DNA of 64,000 bases from Motiliproteus sp. SC1-56. Its GTDB lineage: Bacteria; Pseudomonadota; Gammaproteobacteria; Pseudomonadales; Balneatricaceae. The translations under genes and the position numbers were made by a program. The notes beneath the pieces are model-generated. The model did no database searches and was not told the DNA's origin. It saw only the letters and a list, made by a program, of their open reading frames with translations. Shown piece by piece: positions 1 through 7,444 of the stretch. Position 1 is the first letter of the stretch, and each line of letters starts with the position of its first letter. The stretch spans positions 124,001 through 188,000 of the forward strand of contig NZ_JAEMGS010000002.1 of assembly GCF_017309075.1 (NCBI RefSeq), read 5' to 3'.

Positions 1-9
1 TCACAACAA

Positions 10-36
10 AAAAGCCCGCGATGTTCGCGGGCTTTT
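10..36 (-). terminator. Rho-independent terminator of the PEP-CTERM gene
   Basis: An 11-bp perfect stem (AAAAGCCCGCG / CGCGGGCTTTT) encloses a 5-nt loop. On the minus strand it is followed by a T-run, 25 bp past the stop codon of the PEP-CTERM gene. The A/T ends are symmetrical, so it could work in both directions. Confidence 0.9.
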
Positions 37-60
37 AGATGAACTGCTGTTAGTGAGAGG

Positions 61-1038
61 CTACAGTACCTTCTTGCGGCGAGCCACACCGAATCCCAGC
101 AGGCCAGCACCCAGCAGGAACAGGGTGCTCGGTTCGGGTACGGGTACCAGCCGGATGATGTCGGTGGAGGTAGTTGCGTTCAGGGCCAGTCCGTAGGTGT
201 TACCGGAGTCAAGGCCGGTAACGGTAAAGCTGTAGAAGCCGCTGCCGGTCTCAAACACATTGCCTCCTGCACTGGTCAGTGCGTTGTTAAGGCTGACGCC
301 GTCGGCTTCGTTGTCCGCACAGGTCAGGCCGGCAGCACAGGAGTTACCCGCTCCGTCCACCCCGTCAGGTGTCCAAGTGGCCAGGGTAACGCCGCCCAGA
401 GAGAGCGACAGGGATACCCCTGAGTTAGCCTGGGCCAGACCGGTGTCGCCACCATTGACCGATGCAAATACGTTCACCAAGGCATCGAAACTGATCTCAA
501 AGCTGCCAGCGTTGGTGAACTCAAATGTGAGGGAAGTGTTGGAGTTTACCGTGGTGTTGGCCTGCGCCTCGGATCCGGAGACCAGATTGCTCTCTGCAAT
601 CTGTTCGGTGCTGGTGAGGGCATCCCCGCGCACCTGAGCATCCAGAATCGACGATTCAGCATTGGAGTACTCCAGGCCTCCGCCAAACACGGTAAAGTCA
701 TTCTCTCCACGGGCTACATCGCCACCGGGAGCGTTCTGGACAGTCCCGCTCAGCACCGTGGCAGCACCTGCAGTGCCGCAGTTGTTCAAAAGACTGTTAC
801 AAGACGCATTGCCTGCGCTGCCATCCGCTACGCCGTTCAATGCGGAATCGGCGTTGGTGCTGAAGGTGTAGTTGTTCAGTGCCCCAAAGTTTTGGCCGTT
901 ATCATCGCTGAAGACGATATTGAGGTTATCGAAGTCCAAGTAGCCCAAGCCGTACACATCCGCCGCGGCCTGGCCGCTGACGCCCAGCCCGACCGCAGCC
1001 GTGAGGGCTAGTGCGAGTCTATTCCTTTTGCTGTTCAT
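61..1038 (-). CDS. PEP-CTERM sorting-domain secreted protein
   Basis: Exported protein of about 325 residues. The N-terminus is a Sec signal peptide (basic MNSKRNR, hydrophobic stretch, AAA-type cleavage site before DVYG). The C-terminus is a textbook PEP-CTERM tripartite signal: VPEPST, a hydrophobic segment with LLGAGLLGFG, then the basic tail ARRKKVL. In this family the tail is cut by an exosortase and the protein is passed to the cell surface. The middle is Ser/Thr/Asn/Gly-rich, predicted beta-rich, with a few Cys; I recognise no catalytic domain. The start was set at the ATG at 1038 because AGGAG lies 7 nt upstream; a longer frame exists but has no such site. It has its own sigma-54 promoter and terminator, so it is monocistronic. 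The nearby prsK/prsR genes are its likely regulators. Confidence 0.9.
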   Translation of the reverse strand: MNSKRNRLALALTAAVGLGVSGQAAADVYGLGYLDFDNLNIVFSDDNGQNFGALNNYTFSTNADSALNGVADGSAGNASCNSLLNNCGTAGAATVLSGTVQNAPGGDVARGENDFTVFGGGLEYSNAESSILDAQVRGDALTSTEQIAESNLVSGSEAQANTTVNSNTSLTFEFTNAGSFEISFDALVNVFASVNGGDTGLAQANSGVSLSLSLGGVTLATWTPDGVDGAGNSCAAGLTCADNEADGVSLNNALTSAGGNVFETGSGFYSFTVTGLDSGNTYGLALNATTSTDIIRLVPVPEPSTLFLLGAGLLGFGVARRKKVL

Positions 1039-1152
1039 GAAAAGCTCCTGGTTTTTCATCAATTGCGTACTGCCAAAGCCGTGCAATTTTTCTGTTACCC
1101 GGTCGGGGCCGGTGCGAATTTTTTCACGGAGAACCGTTCACCTAAACATAAG

Positions 1153-1167
1153 GCAAGCAAAGTGCCA
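1153..1167 (-). promoter_or_regulatory. Sigma-54 promoter of the PEP-CTERM gene
   Basis: On the minus strand the sequence reads TGGCAC-TTTGC-TTGC, matching the sigma-54 consensus TGGCAC-N5-TTGC with the required GG-N10-GC spacing. It would start RNA near 1141, about 100 nt before the PEP-CTERM start codon. The window encodes PrsR, a sigma-54 activator with an intact GAFTGA motif, so site and activator fit each other. Confidence 0.85.
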
Positions 1168-1289
1168 TAAAAATAAAATCATTTAGAAACAGTTGTATAG
1201 GCGGCTGCCTGGATGCTTCTCGGCGATCCAAATGGCTAAGGTGTAAAAAAAAGTGACGCTCACGGAGCCGAAACGCCATGGCTGGTTTA

Positions 1290-1315
1290 GGGGGGGGGGG
1301 ATGGAGGATTTTTTT
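1290..1315. repeat. Homopolymer tracts G11 and T7
   Basis: An uninterrupted run of 11 G (1290-1300) is followed after 8 nt by 7 T (1309-1315). The tracts lie in the 520-bp non-coding stretch 1039-1559, which also holds the sigma-54 promoter and the 21-bp duplication; I see no gene there. Such runs are prone to slippage and to sequencing error. Confidence 0.7.
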
Positions 1316-1498
1316 GTCCGTGTTGGAGCTACCTGGGAAGCGCAAAGTATGGAAAGTCGCTGACGACAGCCTCTGGTGTAAGCAAAAAGTGCTAACGTCA
1401 ACCGCCTTTGGAACTGTGGTGTGGGCTATGGTAGTTGAATGGGCGTTTGACTAAGGTCTTGCTTGCAGGTTGTTGATTCACAAACAGGTGGGCTTCCG

Positions 1499-1540
1499 CC
1501 GGGATCTAGAAAGTGGTTACCGGGATCTAGAAAGTGGTTA
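1499..1540. repeat. Perfect 21-bp tandem duplication upstream of the acyltransferase gene
   Basis: Two identical 21-bp copies (1499-1519 and 1520-1540), each with the core GATCTAGAAAGTGG, abut and end 19 bp before the start codon at 1560. A period of 21 bp puts both copies on the same face of the helix, as expected for a dimer-binding operator. A recent slippage duplication is the alternative. Confidence 0.85.
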
Positions 1541-1559
1541 TAGGTAGAGAGAGTTTCCC

Positions 1560-2213
1560 ATGAAAACCAGTTACCTCGATTTTGTCCTGTCCACGGTCTG
1601 TATCAGTGTGCTGGTGGCGCTGGCCCTGCTGATCACGGCCCTGGTTTCCCCCGCGCACGCTTACTACGTGATCGTCGACGTGGCGGTTTTCCTGCTGGCC
1701 TACGGGCTTCTCAGTGGCCTTTTGTTGCGCTTGATCCGTATCTTTTCACCCTATCCGCGTGGGCATTACGGGATGGATTCAAAGGCCTTCACATACTGGA
1801 AGCTCAATGCCGTGCTGGCAGATCTTGCCTGGAAGGCGCTCGCGCCTTTCAACCTGGTGTTCAGCACCCCGCTGCTGTACCGCCTGATGGGTGTTGATAT
1901 CGGGCGCCAGGTGGCGCTGGGAGGGACCGTGCGTGACCACCCGCTGATTCGCATCGAGGATTACGCCACGCTCGGCCAGGATTCGGTGGTGGTTGGCCAC
2001 GCCATTACTCACGACGAGATTGTATTGGAGCCGATTCACATCGGGCGTAATGCCCTGGTTGGTATCAACAGCGTCATTATGCCTGGGGTGTCAGTGGGTG
2101 AGGGCGGCGTGGTGGCACCGGGTGCGGTGGTGTTGCGGGGTACCCGGGTGGGAAGTTATGAACTCTGGGGTGGGGTGCCGGCGAAAAAAATCAAGGACCT
2201 GCCCCGTCCCTAA
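1560..2213 (+). CDS. Left-handed beta-helix (hexapeptide repeat) acyltransferase, membrane-anchored
   Basis: 217 residues. Two hydrophobic segments (about residues 8-30 and 38-60) precede a C-terminal hexapeptide-repeat domain with the pattern IHIGRNALVGINSVIMPGV... and a closing GGVPAKKI, typical of LbetaH acetyl/acyltransferases acting on sugars or lipids. The acceptor is not evident. The stop overlaps by 4 bp the stop of the convergent glycosyltransferase gene. A 21-bp duplication sits just upstream of the start. Its place between a PEP-CTERM gene and glycosyltransferase/ThiF genes suggests it modifies the same surface or secreted product; this is inference. Confidence 0.75.
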   Translation: MKTSYLDFVLSTVCISVLVALALLITALVSPAHAYYVIVDVAVFLLAYGLLSGLLLRLIRIFSPYPRGHYGMDSKAFTYWKLNAVLADLAWKALAPFNLVFSTPLLYRLMGVDIGRQVALGGTVRDHPLIRIEDYATLGQDSVVVGHAITHDEIVLEPIHIGRNALVGINSVIMPGVSVGEGGVVAPGAVVLRGTRVGSYELWGGVPAKKIKDLPRP

Positions 2214-3457
2214 GAGTCGGTTCCGTTGCTAACGGCGGCGTCTTGAAGCAGGCCAATAAAACGCTCCCCGGGGGGCGTGTGGGCAATGGAGGCCTGTGTG
2301 GATAATGCCCGTTCGCGCATGGTCGCGTCGTCCAGCACGGCACGTGCGCAGGCTGTGAGGGAGGTGGCCGTGAGCTGGCCCGCGCGCAGGAGCCGTCCGA
2401 CCCCCGTCTGCTCCAGATACCCCATGTTCAGGTACTGATCCAGATTGCCGGCGATGCCGATTACCGGTACTCCTTGCGCGAGGGCCTGGTAGGTGGTGGG
2501 ACTACCGCCGTTGCAGATAACCAGCTGTGAGCGGGCGGCAGCTGTTTCTCCCGGCAGGTAGTCGGTGAGGAATACAGAAGGTCCGGGGCTTTCCAGTGTC
2601 TCGCCCATGGTTGCTGCGATCACTGTCACCGGGAGCTTCGCCAGGGCTGCCAGCACCGACGGGAGAAGGGCCTTTTCGCCAGAGCTTCCCAGGGTGACGT
2701 AGATTACCGGTTGGTGTTCCGGGAGGTCTTGCCACCAGGGCGGCAGGGGGATTTGCGGCGACCAGATGATGGGGCCGAGGTAGTGATGGTTGCCTGGTAG
2801 CTCAAAGGTGGGGGCCAGTTGCGGGAGGTCGGCGTACAGAGTGCAATCGGCGTCGGTGTAAGTGCGGCGGAGGTCCAGCCCCAGCGAAGCCAGCCCGTGA
2901 GCGCGCCTGACCCGGTTCAGCGGGCGGGTATGCAAGGCAAACGCCAGAGGCCTAATCCAGCGGAACAGACGGTCGGCAGCGGTGACGCCGAGCACCCGGG
3001 TGATGGGTAGTTCCGGCACCCGGTAGTGGGGACTGGCATAGGGGCTCCAGTAAGCGTTGGTAAGAGTCCAGTACGGTACCCCCGGGAGCCGCGCGCTGAC
3101 CGAGAGGGAAAGGCGGAAGTCGCCGACCACCAGGTCCGGCTTAACCTGATCGATAAGACGGAGGTCTTCTTCCACATAGGCGTTCAGCTGGGCCTCGGAG
3201 TACAGGGGGCTGCCCCGGGCGAGCGCCTGCAGAAAGTCCCGGGTGCTGATGGAGTGCAGCGGGTGCCAGGGGCGGCTCAACGGTGCAAACAGGGCTTGGT
3301 AGCGGGAGTCTGCAGCAAATTCAACGCAATAGCCCGCACTTTCCAGTGCCTGCGCCAGTACCATGGGGCGGGCGACGTGGGCCAGCGTCGCCGCTTCGGC
3401 GAAAAATAGCACCCGATGGATGGCCCCTGATGTGGTTCTCTTTGAGCTCCCGGTCAT
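2210..3457 (-). CDS. UGT/MurG-like (GT1-type) glycosyltransferase
   Basis: 415 residues, GT-B fold. The N-terminal half has the Rossmann-like opening VLFFAEAATLAHVARPMVLAQ seen in macrolide/zeaxanthin-type glucosyltransferases. The C-terminal half has VIYVTLGSSGE and the nucleotide-sugar loop ICNGGSPTTYQALAQGVP, then GIAGNLDQYLN (compare HGG.GT..EAL..GVP and PxxxDQ in GT1 enzymes). It should transfer an activated sugar to a small lipophilic acceptor in the cytoplasm. The start codon directly follows the TAG of the ThiF-nitroreductase gene, so the two are co-transcribed and probably act in one pathway. Acceptor unknown. Confidence 0.8.
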   Translation of the reverse strand: MTGSSKRTTSGAIHRVLFFAEAATLAHVARPMVLAQALESAGYCVEFAADSRYQALFAPLSRPWHPLHSISTRDFLQALARGSPLYSEAQLNAYVEEDLRLIDQVKPDLVVGDFRLSLSVSARLPGVPYWTLTNAYWSPYASPHYRVPELPITRVLGVTAADRLFRWIRPLAFALHTRPLNRVRRAHGLASLGLDLRRTYTDADCTLYADLPQLAPTFELPGNHHYLGPIIWSPQIPLPPWWQDLPEHQPVIYVTLGSSGEKALLPSVLAALAKLPVTVIAATMGETLESPGPSVFLTDYLPGETAAARSQLVICNGGSPTTYQALAQGVPVIGIAGNLDQYLNMGYLEQTGVGRLLRAGQLTATSLTACARAVLDDATMRERALSTQASIAHTPPGERFIGLLQDAAVSNGTDS

Positions 3458-5446
3458 CTAGCCGCCTGCCGACTCCGGGGGGCTTGGCTTGACGAGGAGA
3501 CTGTCCAGCCCCGGGCGGGTTGAGCGCGACGGCGGCAGGGCGCTTTCGCCGAGGCGCCCCATGAAAACCGCCTTGTCTGCGGCTTCGCCCAGAAGCTGAT
3601 CAAACTGGTCCCGGCAGCGTTGCGCGCGGCTCACGACGTCCTGAGCATGGGTAAAGGTGCGTCCTTCACGTAGGTAACGGGCGAAAATCAGCGGGGTCAT
3701 CTCAGGCTGCAAACACAGTCCCAACCGGGTGGCCGTGAGCCAGAACCGTTGCACCGCACGACCGGCGCCGAGGTTGTCCTCCAGGGTCGCCGGGGGGGCG
3801 GGCGCCACCAGCGCCATGTGCGCGGCGCAGCGCAGTCCAGGGATTAATTCCAGCTGGATCCGGGGGGGGAGGGTGCCCAGGAAGTACCGGTTAAGAAAAC
3901 GCACCCGCTCCCAACTGCCCATGGCCCAGCGCATCAGTTTGCCGGTAACGGGATCGGTGCCGACGGCCCCTTCCGGAATCCTGTCGTCACTGAACTGTCG
4001 CTCCCAGTCAATGATATCGCGATGCACGGGGTAGGCCTCGGGCATGGTCAGGCGCACCTTGGCGTTGGCGAACATCAGGCGGGCCGCCTGCCAGCGGCCC
4101 TCCCAGCCTTCGAACCAGCGGATTCGGTAACCCGCGGGCAGGCAGGCTTCCAGGGCATGCTTTTCTGCCTGGGTTAGCGGGCGGGAGGACATGGCACGGC
4201 GTTGTGCGGTTCGCACCGGAAGGTAAGGGGCCAGCGGGTCGGGTGTGACCGCGTCAGCGGCGTGCAGGGCGACATCGAAGGTGGGGGTGCGCTCGTCGGC
4301 ATCGCTCCTTGTGGTGACCTGGGCTTTGAGCCCCTGCGCGGAGGCCGCGATATCGACAGATTCCAGCAGGGTCCCCAGCGCCAGTTGGCTGGGGCGTCCG
4401 TCGAGATCATAGACGACCGTGTCGCGGGTGTCGGATCCGTGAATAACAAACCTTTTTTCATCGAGTAGTTCGAAGCGCCAGGGTTGGGTGTTGTCGCCGC
4501 TGGGTGCCCAACGGGCCATGTCCAGGACTTTTTCTGCGGGGGTCCTGGGGGTAAAAGGCTTTGCCGGGGCGCTGGCGGGCCGATTCATACCCATGAGCTG
4601 GCGCTTGCCGACCGCGATCGCCAGTCGCTGCAGGGGATGGTTGTTTCCGCCCGGGCGCCAGGTTTTGCTCAGACGGTTGTGGTAAGCGTCGAACTGCAGC
4701 CCCCAGGGGGCGGCGAGCACCTTGCCGCGCTTGAGCAGAATTTTGAGCACCTGACTGGCGGCAACGCCGGCACAGAGATCGCACGCCATCATGGTGGAGG
4801 GCCCCTTTTGCGCGACGACATCGATACGGGCTGGGTCCACCAGGTACCCCTGTTGCAGGCGCGCGGGGGCAAGGCCGACGAAAAAGCGCAGGTATTGTTC
4901 GGCTTCTTCCTGGCCTTCGACGCGAAAATATTCCTCAAAGCTCATTTTCCCGGGCATGAAGTTCAGCAGCGCGGTACTCAACCCCAGCGGTGCGGCGGTC
5001 GTTACCGGGATGCCGAGGCGGTGACAGGCGGCGAATACGGCCCGTCGGACCGGCATGACAAAGAAATCGAGGCCGTCCACATAAACATCCACCCCGGATA
5101 AAAAGTCCTCCACGTTGTCGGGCGAGACACCTTCGGGGAGGGTTTTGATGTCGAGGTCGGGGTTGATGTCCAAAGCCATCTCCACCAGGGTGTCCAGCTT
5201 GGGACGTCCGAGACTGGAAATCTTGGCGCCGACCTGACGGTTGAAGTTCTCAATGTCAAAGGTGTCGAAGTCGGACAGGGTGAAGTGCCCGATCCCCAAG
5301 CGGGTAAGGGTCAGCAGGTGAGCGCCGCCGACGCCGCCAAGGCCTGCGATGGCGACACGTTTGGCTTTGAGCAGGTGCTGTTCCGATTCGGTTATCCAGC
5401 CAATGTTGCGGGAGAATGCTCTCTGGTAGTCAAAGTCATCGGTCAC
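3458..5446 (-). CDS. ThiF/E1-like adenylyltransferase fused to a nitroreductase
   Basis: 662 residues, two enzymes in one chain. Residues about 1-285 are a ThiF/MoeB/E1 domain: nucleotide-binding GLGGVGG, then SDFDTFDIENFNRQ (binding of the adenylated carboxylate) and CDLCAG near the C-terminal end. Only one CxxC is present, so the usual four-Cys zinc site is incomplete. Residues about 305-620 are an FMN nitroreductase: ARWAPSGDNTQPWRF at its start and a C-terminal helix region with RLGLCLQPEMTP. E1 domains activate a carboxylate with ATP; nitroreductase-fold partners often oxidise or reduce a ring or backbone. The start is GTG at 5446, with AGGAGG 11 nt upstream. It is co-transcribed with the glycosyltransferase. 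Substrate unknown; N-acyl amino acids made by the divergent synthase are a candidate. Confidence 0.8.
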   Translation of the reverse strand: MTDDFDYQRAFSRNIGWITESEQHLLKAKRVAIAGLGGVGGAHLLTLTRLGIGHFTLSDFDTFDIENFNRQVGAKISSLGRPKLDTLVEMALDINPDLDIKTLPEGVSPDNVEDFLSGVDVYVDGLDFFVMPVRRAVFAACHRLGIPVTTAAPLGLSTALLNFMPGKMSFEEYFRVEGQEEAEQYLRFFVGLAPARLQQGYLVDPARIDVVAQKGPSTMMACDLCAGVAASQVLKILLKRGKVLAAPWGLQFDAYHNRLSKTWRPGGNNHPLQRLAIAVGKRQLMGMNRPASAPAKPFTPRTPAEKVLDMARWAPSGDNTQPWRFELLDEKRFVIHGSDTRDTVVYDLDGRPSQLALGTLLESVDIAASAQGLKAQVTTRSDADERTPTFDVALHAADAVTPDPLAPYLPVRTAQRRAMSSRPLTQAEKHALEACLPAGYRIRWFEGWEGRWQAARLMFANAKVRLTMPEAYPVHRDIIDWERQFSDDRIPEGAVGTDPVTGKLMRWAMGSWERVRFLNRYFLGTLPPRIQLELIPGLRCAAHMALVAPAPPATLEDNLGAGRAVQRFWLTATRLGLCLQPEMTPLIFARYLREGRTFTHAQDVVSRAQRCRDQFDQLLGEAADKAVFMGRLGESALPPSRSTRPGLDSLLVKPSPPESAGG

Positions 5447-5560
5447 GCTGGGCCATTCCTCCTTTCGCGGGCTTGGGCTGAGTCTAGCCGCTCAGGCGTG
5501 TTCCGGTCGGATTTGAGTACTATTGAGGGCGTTCCAGGCCCAAGGAGGCGTCAAGCCTGC

Positions 5561-5599
5561 GCCCTTCCCGCACCAACCAGAAAGACTGGCGGGAAGGGC
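5561..5599. other. Long intergenic hairpin
   Basis: GCCCTTCCCGC (5561-5571) is perfectly complementary to GCGGGAAGGGC (5589-5599), and the loop holds a further CCAG/CTGG pairing. No T-run follows on either strand, so it is not a classical terminator. It lies in the 375-bp gap between the ThiF fusion and the acyl amino acid synthase, where I see no gene. Confidence 0.7.
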
Positions 5600-5767
5600 C
5601 TGCTGCGCACTAATTGGGCTGATGCCAAAAGTTCGGCGCCATTCTAGGCTTCGCAGTTAATTGGACTATGCTTTCTAACGACTTAGGATTCCCCTGTTGT
5701 CACTCTAGCAGCGTAGTCAAAGGCTGATTGCGGTCGCCGGCGGGAAGTTTCTGAATTGTCGAAGGGG

Positions 5768-5791
5768 TCAAACCCTGTCCTACAGGTTTGA
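5768..5791. promoter_or_regulatory. Interrupted palindrome upstream of the N-acyl amino acid synthase
   Basis: TCAAA-C-CCTGT, a 3-nt centre, then ACAGG-TTTGA: ten pairs with one unpaired base, ending 30 bp before the start codon at 5822. It could be an operator or a 5' UTR hairpin; the sequence does not decide. Confidence 0.5.
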
Positions 5792-5821
5792 GAGTCGAGT
5801 CATGCAGAACAAAGGTTCCGG

Positions 5822-6562
5822 ATGAACAGGGACGAGTTAGCGGTCAAATTCATGCGCTACTTCCGCATCGTGGTGGCCGATACTGACGCCTTGCGCAGAG
5901 AGTGCTACAAGATCCGCTACAACGTGTATTGTGATGAACTCTCTTTTGAGAACAAAGCAGATTTTCCTGAAGAGCTGGAAAGCGATCCGTTTGACCTCTT
6001 CTCTGACCATATTCTGCTGTTACACAGACAAAGCCGTGAATACGCCGGCACTGTGAGGCTGGTGCGCCCTTTGCCTGACCAGCCGCAGCAAAAACTGCCG
6101 ATGGAGCACTTTTGCTTGCACGCGCTGAGCGCCGAAAGCCGGAAAATCCTCCAAGATTATCGCGCAACCACGGCGGAAGCTTCGCGGTTGGCCGTGCCTC
6201 GAATGTTTCGTCGAAGAACCGGTGAAGAGCGACGGCCCTTCGTCATCGACGGTGTACGTACCTATCTTTCCGACGAGGACGTCGCCCACTTTCCCTACAT
6301 CGCGGTGGGGTTGTACCTGGCCTGTGCGACGGTGCTTATCAAAGAGCTGAATTATATTATGGTGATGATGGAACCCCGCCTGGCGCGTCACCTGGCGCGG
6401 GTCGGCATCCTCTTTGAATCCGCCGGCGAGCTGGTGGACTATCACGGTAAGCGTGCCCCTTTCTATATAACCCCCGAAGTTTTTGAGCAGAACCTGAAGC
6501 CCCATGTCCGGGTGCTTTTTGAGGCGGTGCAGGCGCAGGTGTTGGAGCAGTTGCCTAAATAG
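5822..6562 (+). CDS. PEP-CTERM/exosortase-associated acyltransferase (N-acyl amino acid synthase-like)
   Basis: 246 residues with the GNAT/LuxI-like fold of the exosortase-associated acyltransferase family. The N-terminal motif RRECYKIRYNVYCDELSFE corresponds to the acyl-homoserine-lactone synthase signature RxxxYRVYCxE. EASRLAVPRMF follows at about residues 118-130 and a hydrophobic ALYLACATVLI-type helix later. Characterised relatives (FeeM and enzymes linked to PEP-CTERM loci) join a fatty acyl chain from acyl-ACP to an amino acid such as tyrosine. It heads the plus-strand run leading to prsK-prsR. The ThiF fusion gene on the other side is divergent, sharing a 375-bp regulatory gap. The amino acid used cannot be read from the sequence. 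Confidence 0.85.
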   Translation: MNRDELAVKFMRYFRIVVADTDALRRECYKIRYNVYCDELSFENKADFPEELESDPFDLFSDHILLLHRQSREYAGTVRLVRPLPDQPQQKLPMEHFCLHALSAESRKILQDYRATTAEASRLAVPRMFRRRTGEERRPFVIDGVRTYLSDEDVAHFPYIAVGLYLACATVLIKELNYIMVMMEPRLARHLARVGILFESAGELVDYHGKRAPFYITPEVFEQNLKPHVRVLFEAVQAQVLEQLPK

Positions 6563-6583
6563 GACGAAACAGGCCATCGGAAC

Positions 6584-7444
6584 GTGAAGATGAGGTTCAT
6601 TGAGGGGCTGAGGCCTGTCTCCGATGCGAAAGTGAGTATTCAAATGATGACCGATAGCCAAGAGGTAAAGGACGAAGGCGCTTTTGACAATGAAAGCTAT
6701 AACTTCGTTGCCGAGCTGATTGACCTTTCCAGCTTTCTGGACCGGCAGGAGAGCCTGGAGAGCAGCCTCAAGGAGCTGACCACGATGGTGGCGCGCCTGC
6801 TGCGGGTAAAAAACTGTTCCATCATGCTGCTCAAACGGGATGCGGTTGATGCATCATCCCAGCCGCGCCTGCGGGTGTTGGCCCACCACGGCTATCTGCC
6901 CGAAGAGGCCTATCAGGAAGCCACCAAGCTTAGCGAAGGGATCTCCGGCTCTGTCGCCAGCACCGGCGAGCCGCTGCTGATTGCGGAAATTCGTCATTCT
7001 CCCCATGCCATCGCCGCCAGGCGACCGGTACAGGCGGGGGACGATGGTTTTATCTCCTGCCCGCTGATGATCAACGATGAGGTGGTGGGGGTTCTCAACG
7101 TGAGTACGCCCGTTGATGGACGAACCCTCTCCGAGTCGGATCTGGAAACCGTTTCTGTGATCGCGGTGATGGTCAGCAAATCGATACAGGTGTTCCAGCT
7201 GCAGCACCTGTTGCGATCCAACTTTGTTCAGCTGGCCCTGGCCCGCGAGTCGCATTTGAGCCCCCAGTGCACTCTGGGCGAAATCACCCGCAATGGCGAC
7301 CGCATGGCCAAGACCCTGGCAAAGAGCTTTTTTAAAGAGATGCAGAACACGGGATTTGGCTCGGATCATATTGTGAAAGCCGCCACGGAAATTATTTCCC
7401 TGATCAGCTCCGACCTGGCTGATAAACGTCGCAATAAGGAGTGA
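6584..7444 (+). CDS. GAF-domain protein of the XrtA/Prs locus
   Basis: 286 residues from a GTG at 6584; an ATG at 6590 or the double ATG near 6643 are alternatives. The central part (about residues 55-215) is a GAF domain: LKELTTMVARLLRVKNCSIMLL, then LSEGISGSVASTGEPLLI and DEVVGVLNVSTP. No output domain, membrane segment or catalytic motif is visible, so it is probably a cytoplasmic ligand or redox sensor acting through contacts with a partner. It starts 21 bp after the acyltransferase and overlaps the protease gene by 4 bp (GTGA), which points to translational coupling. PrsK also carries a GAF-like region, so signal input to the PrsK/PrsR pair is a plausible role, by context only. Confidence 0.75.
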   Translation: MKMRFIEGLRPVSDAKVSIQMMTDSQEVKDEGAFDNESYNFVAELIDLSSFLDRQESLESSLKELTTMVARLLRVKNCSIMLLKRDAVDASSQPRLRVLAHHGYLPEEAYQEATKLSEGISGSVASTGEPLLIAEIRHSPHAIAARRPVQAGDDGFISCPLMINDEVVGVLNVSTPVDGRTLSESDLETVSVIAVMVSKSIQVFQLQHLLRSNFVQLALARESHLSPQCTLGEITRNGDRMAKTLAKSFFKEMQNTGFGSDHIVKAATEIISLISSDLADKRRNKE

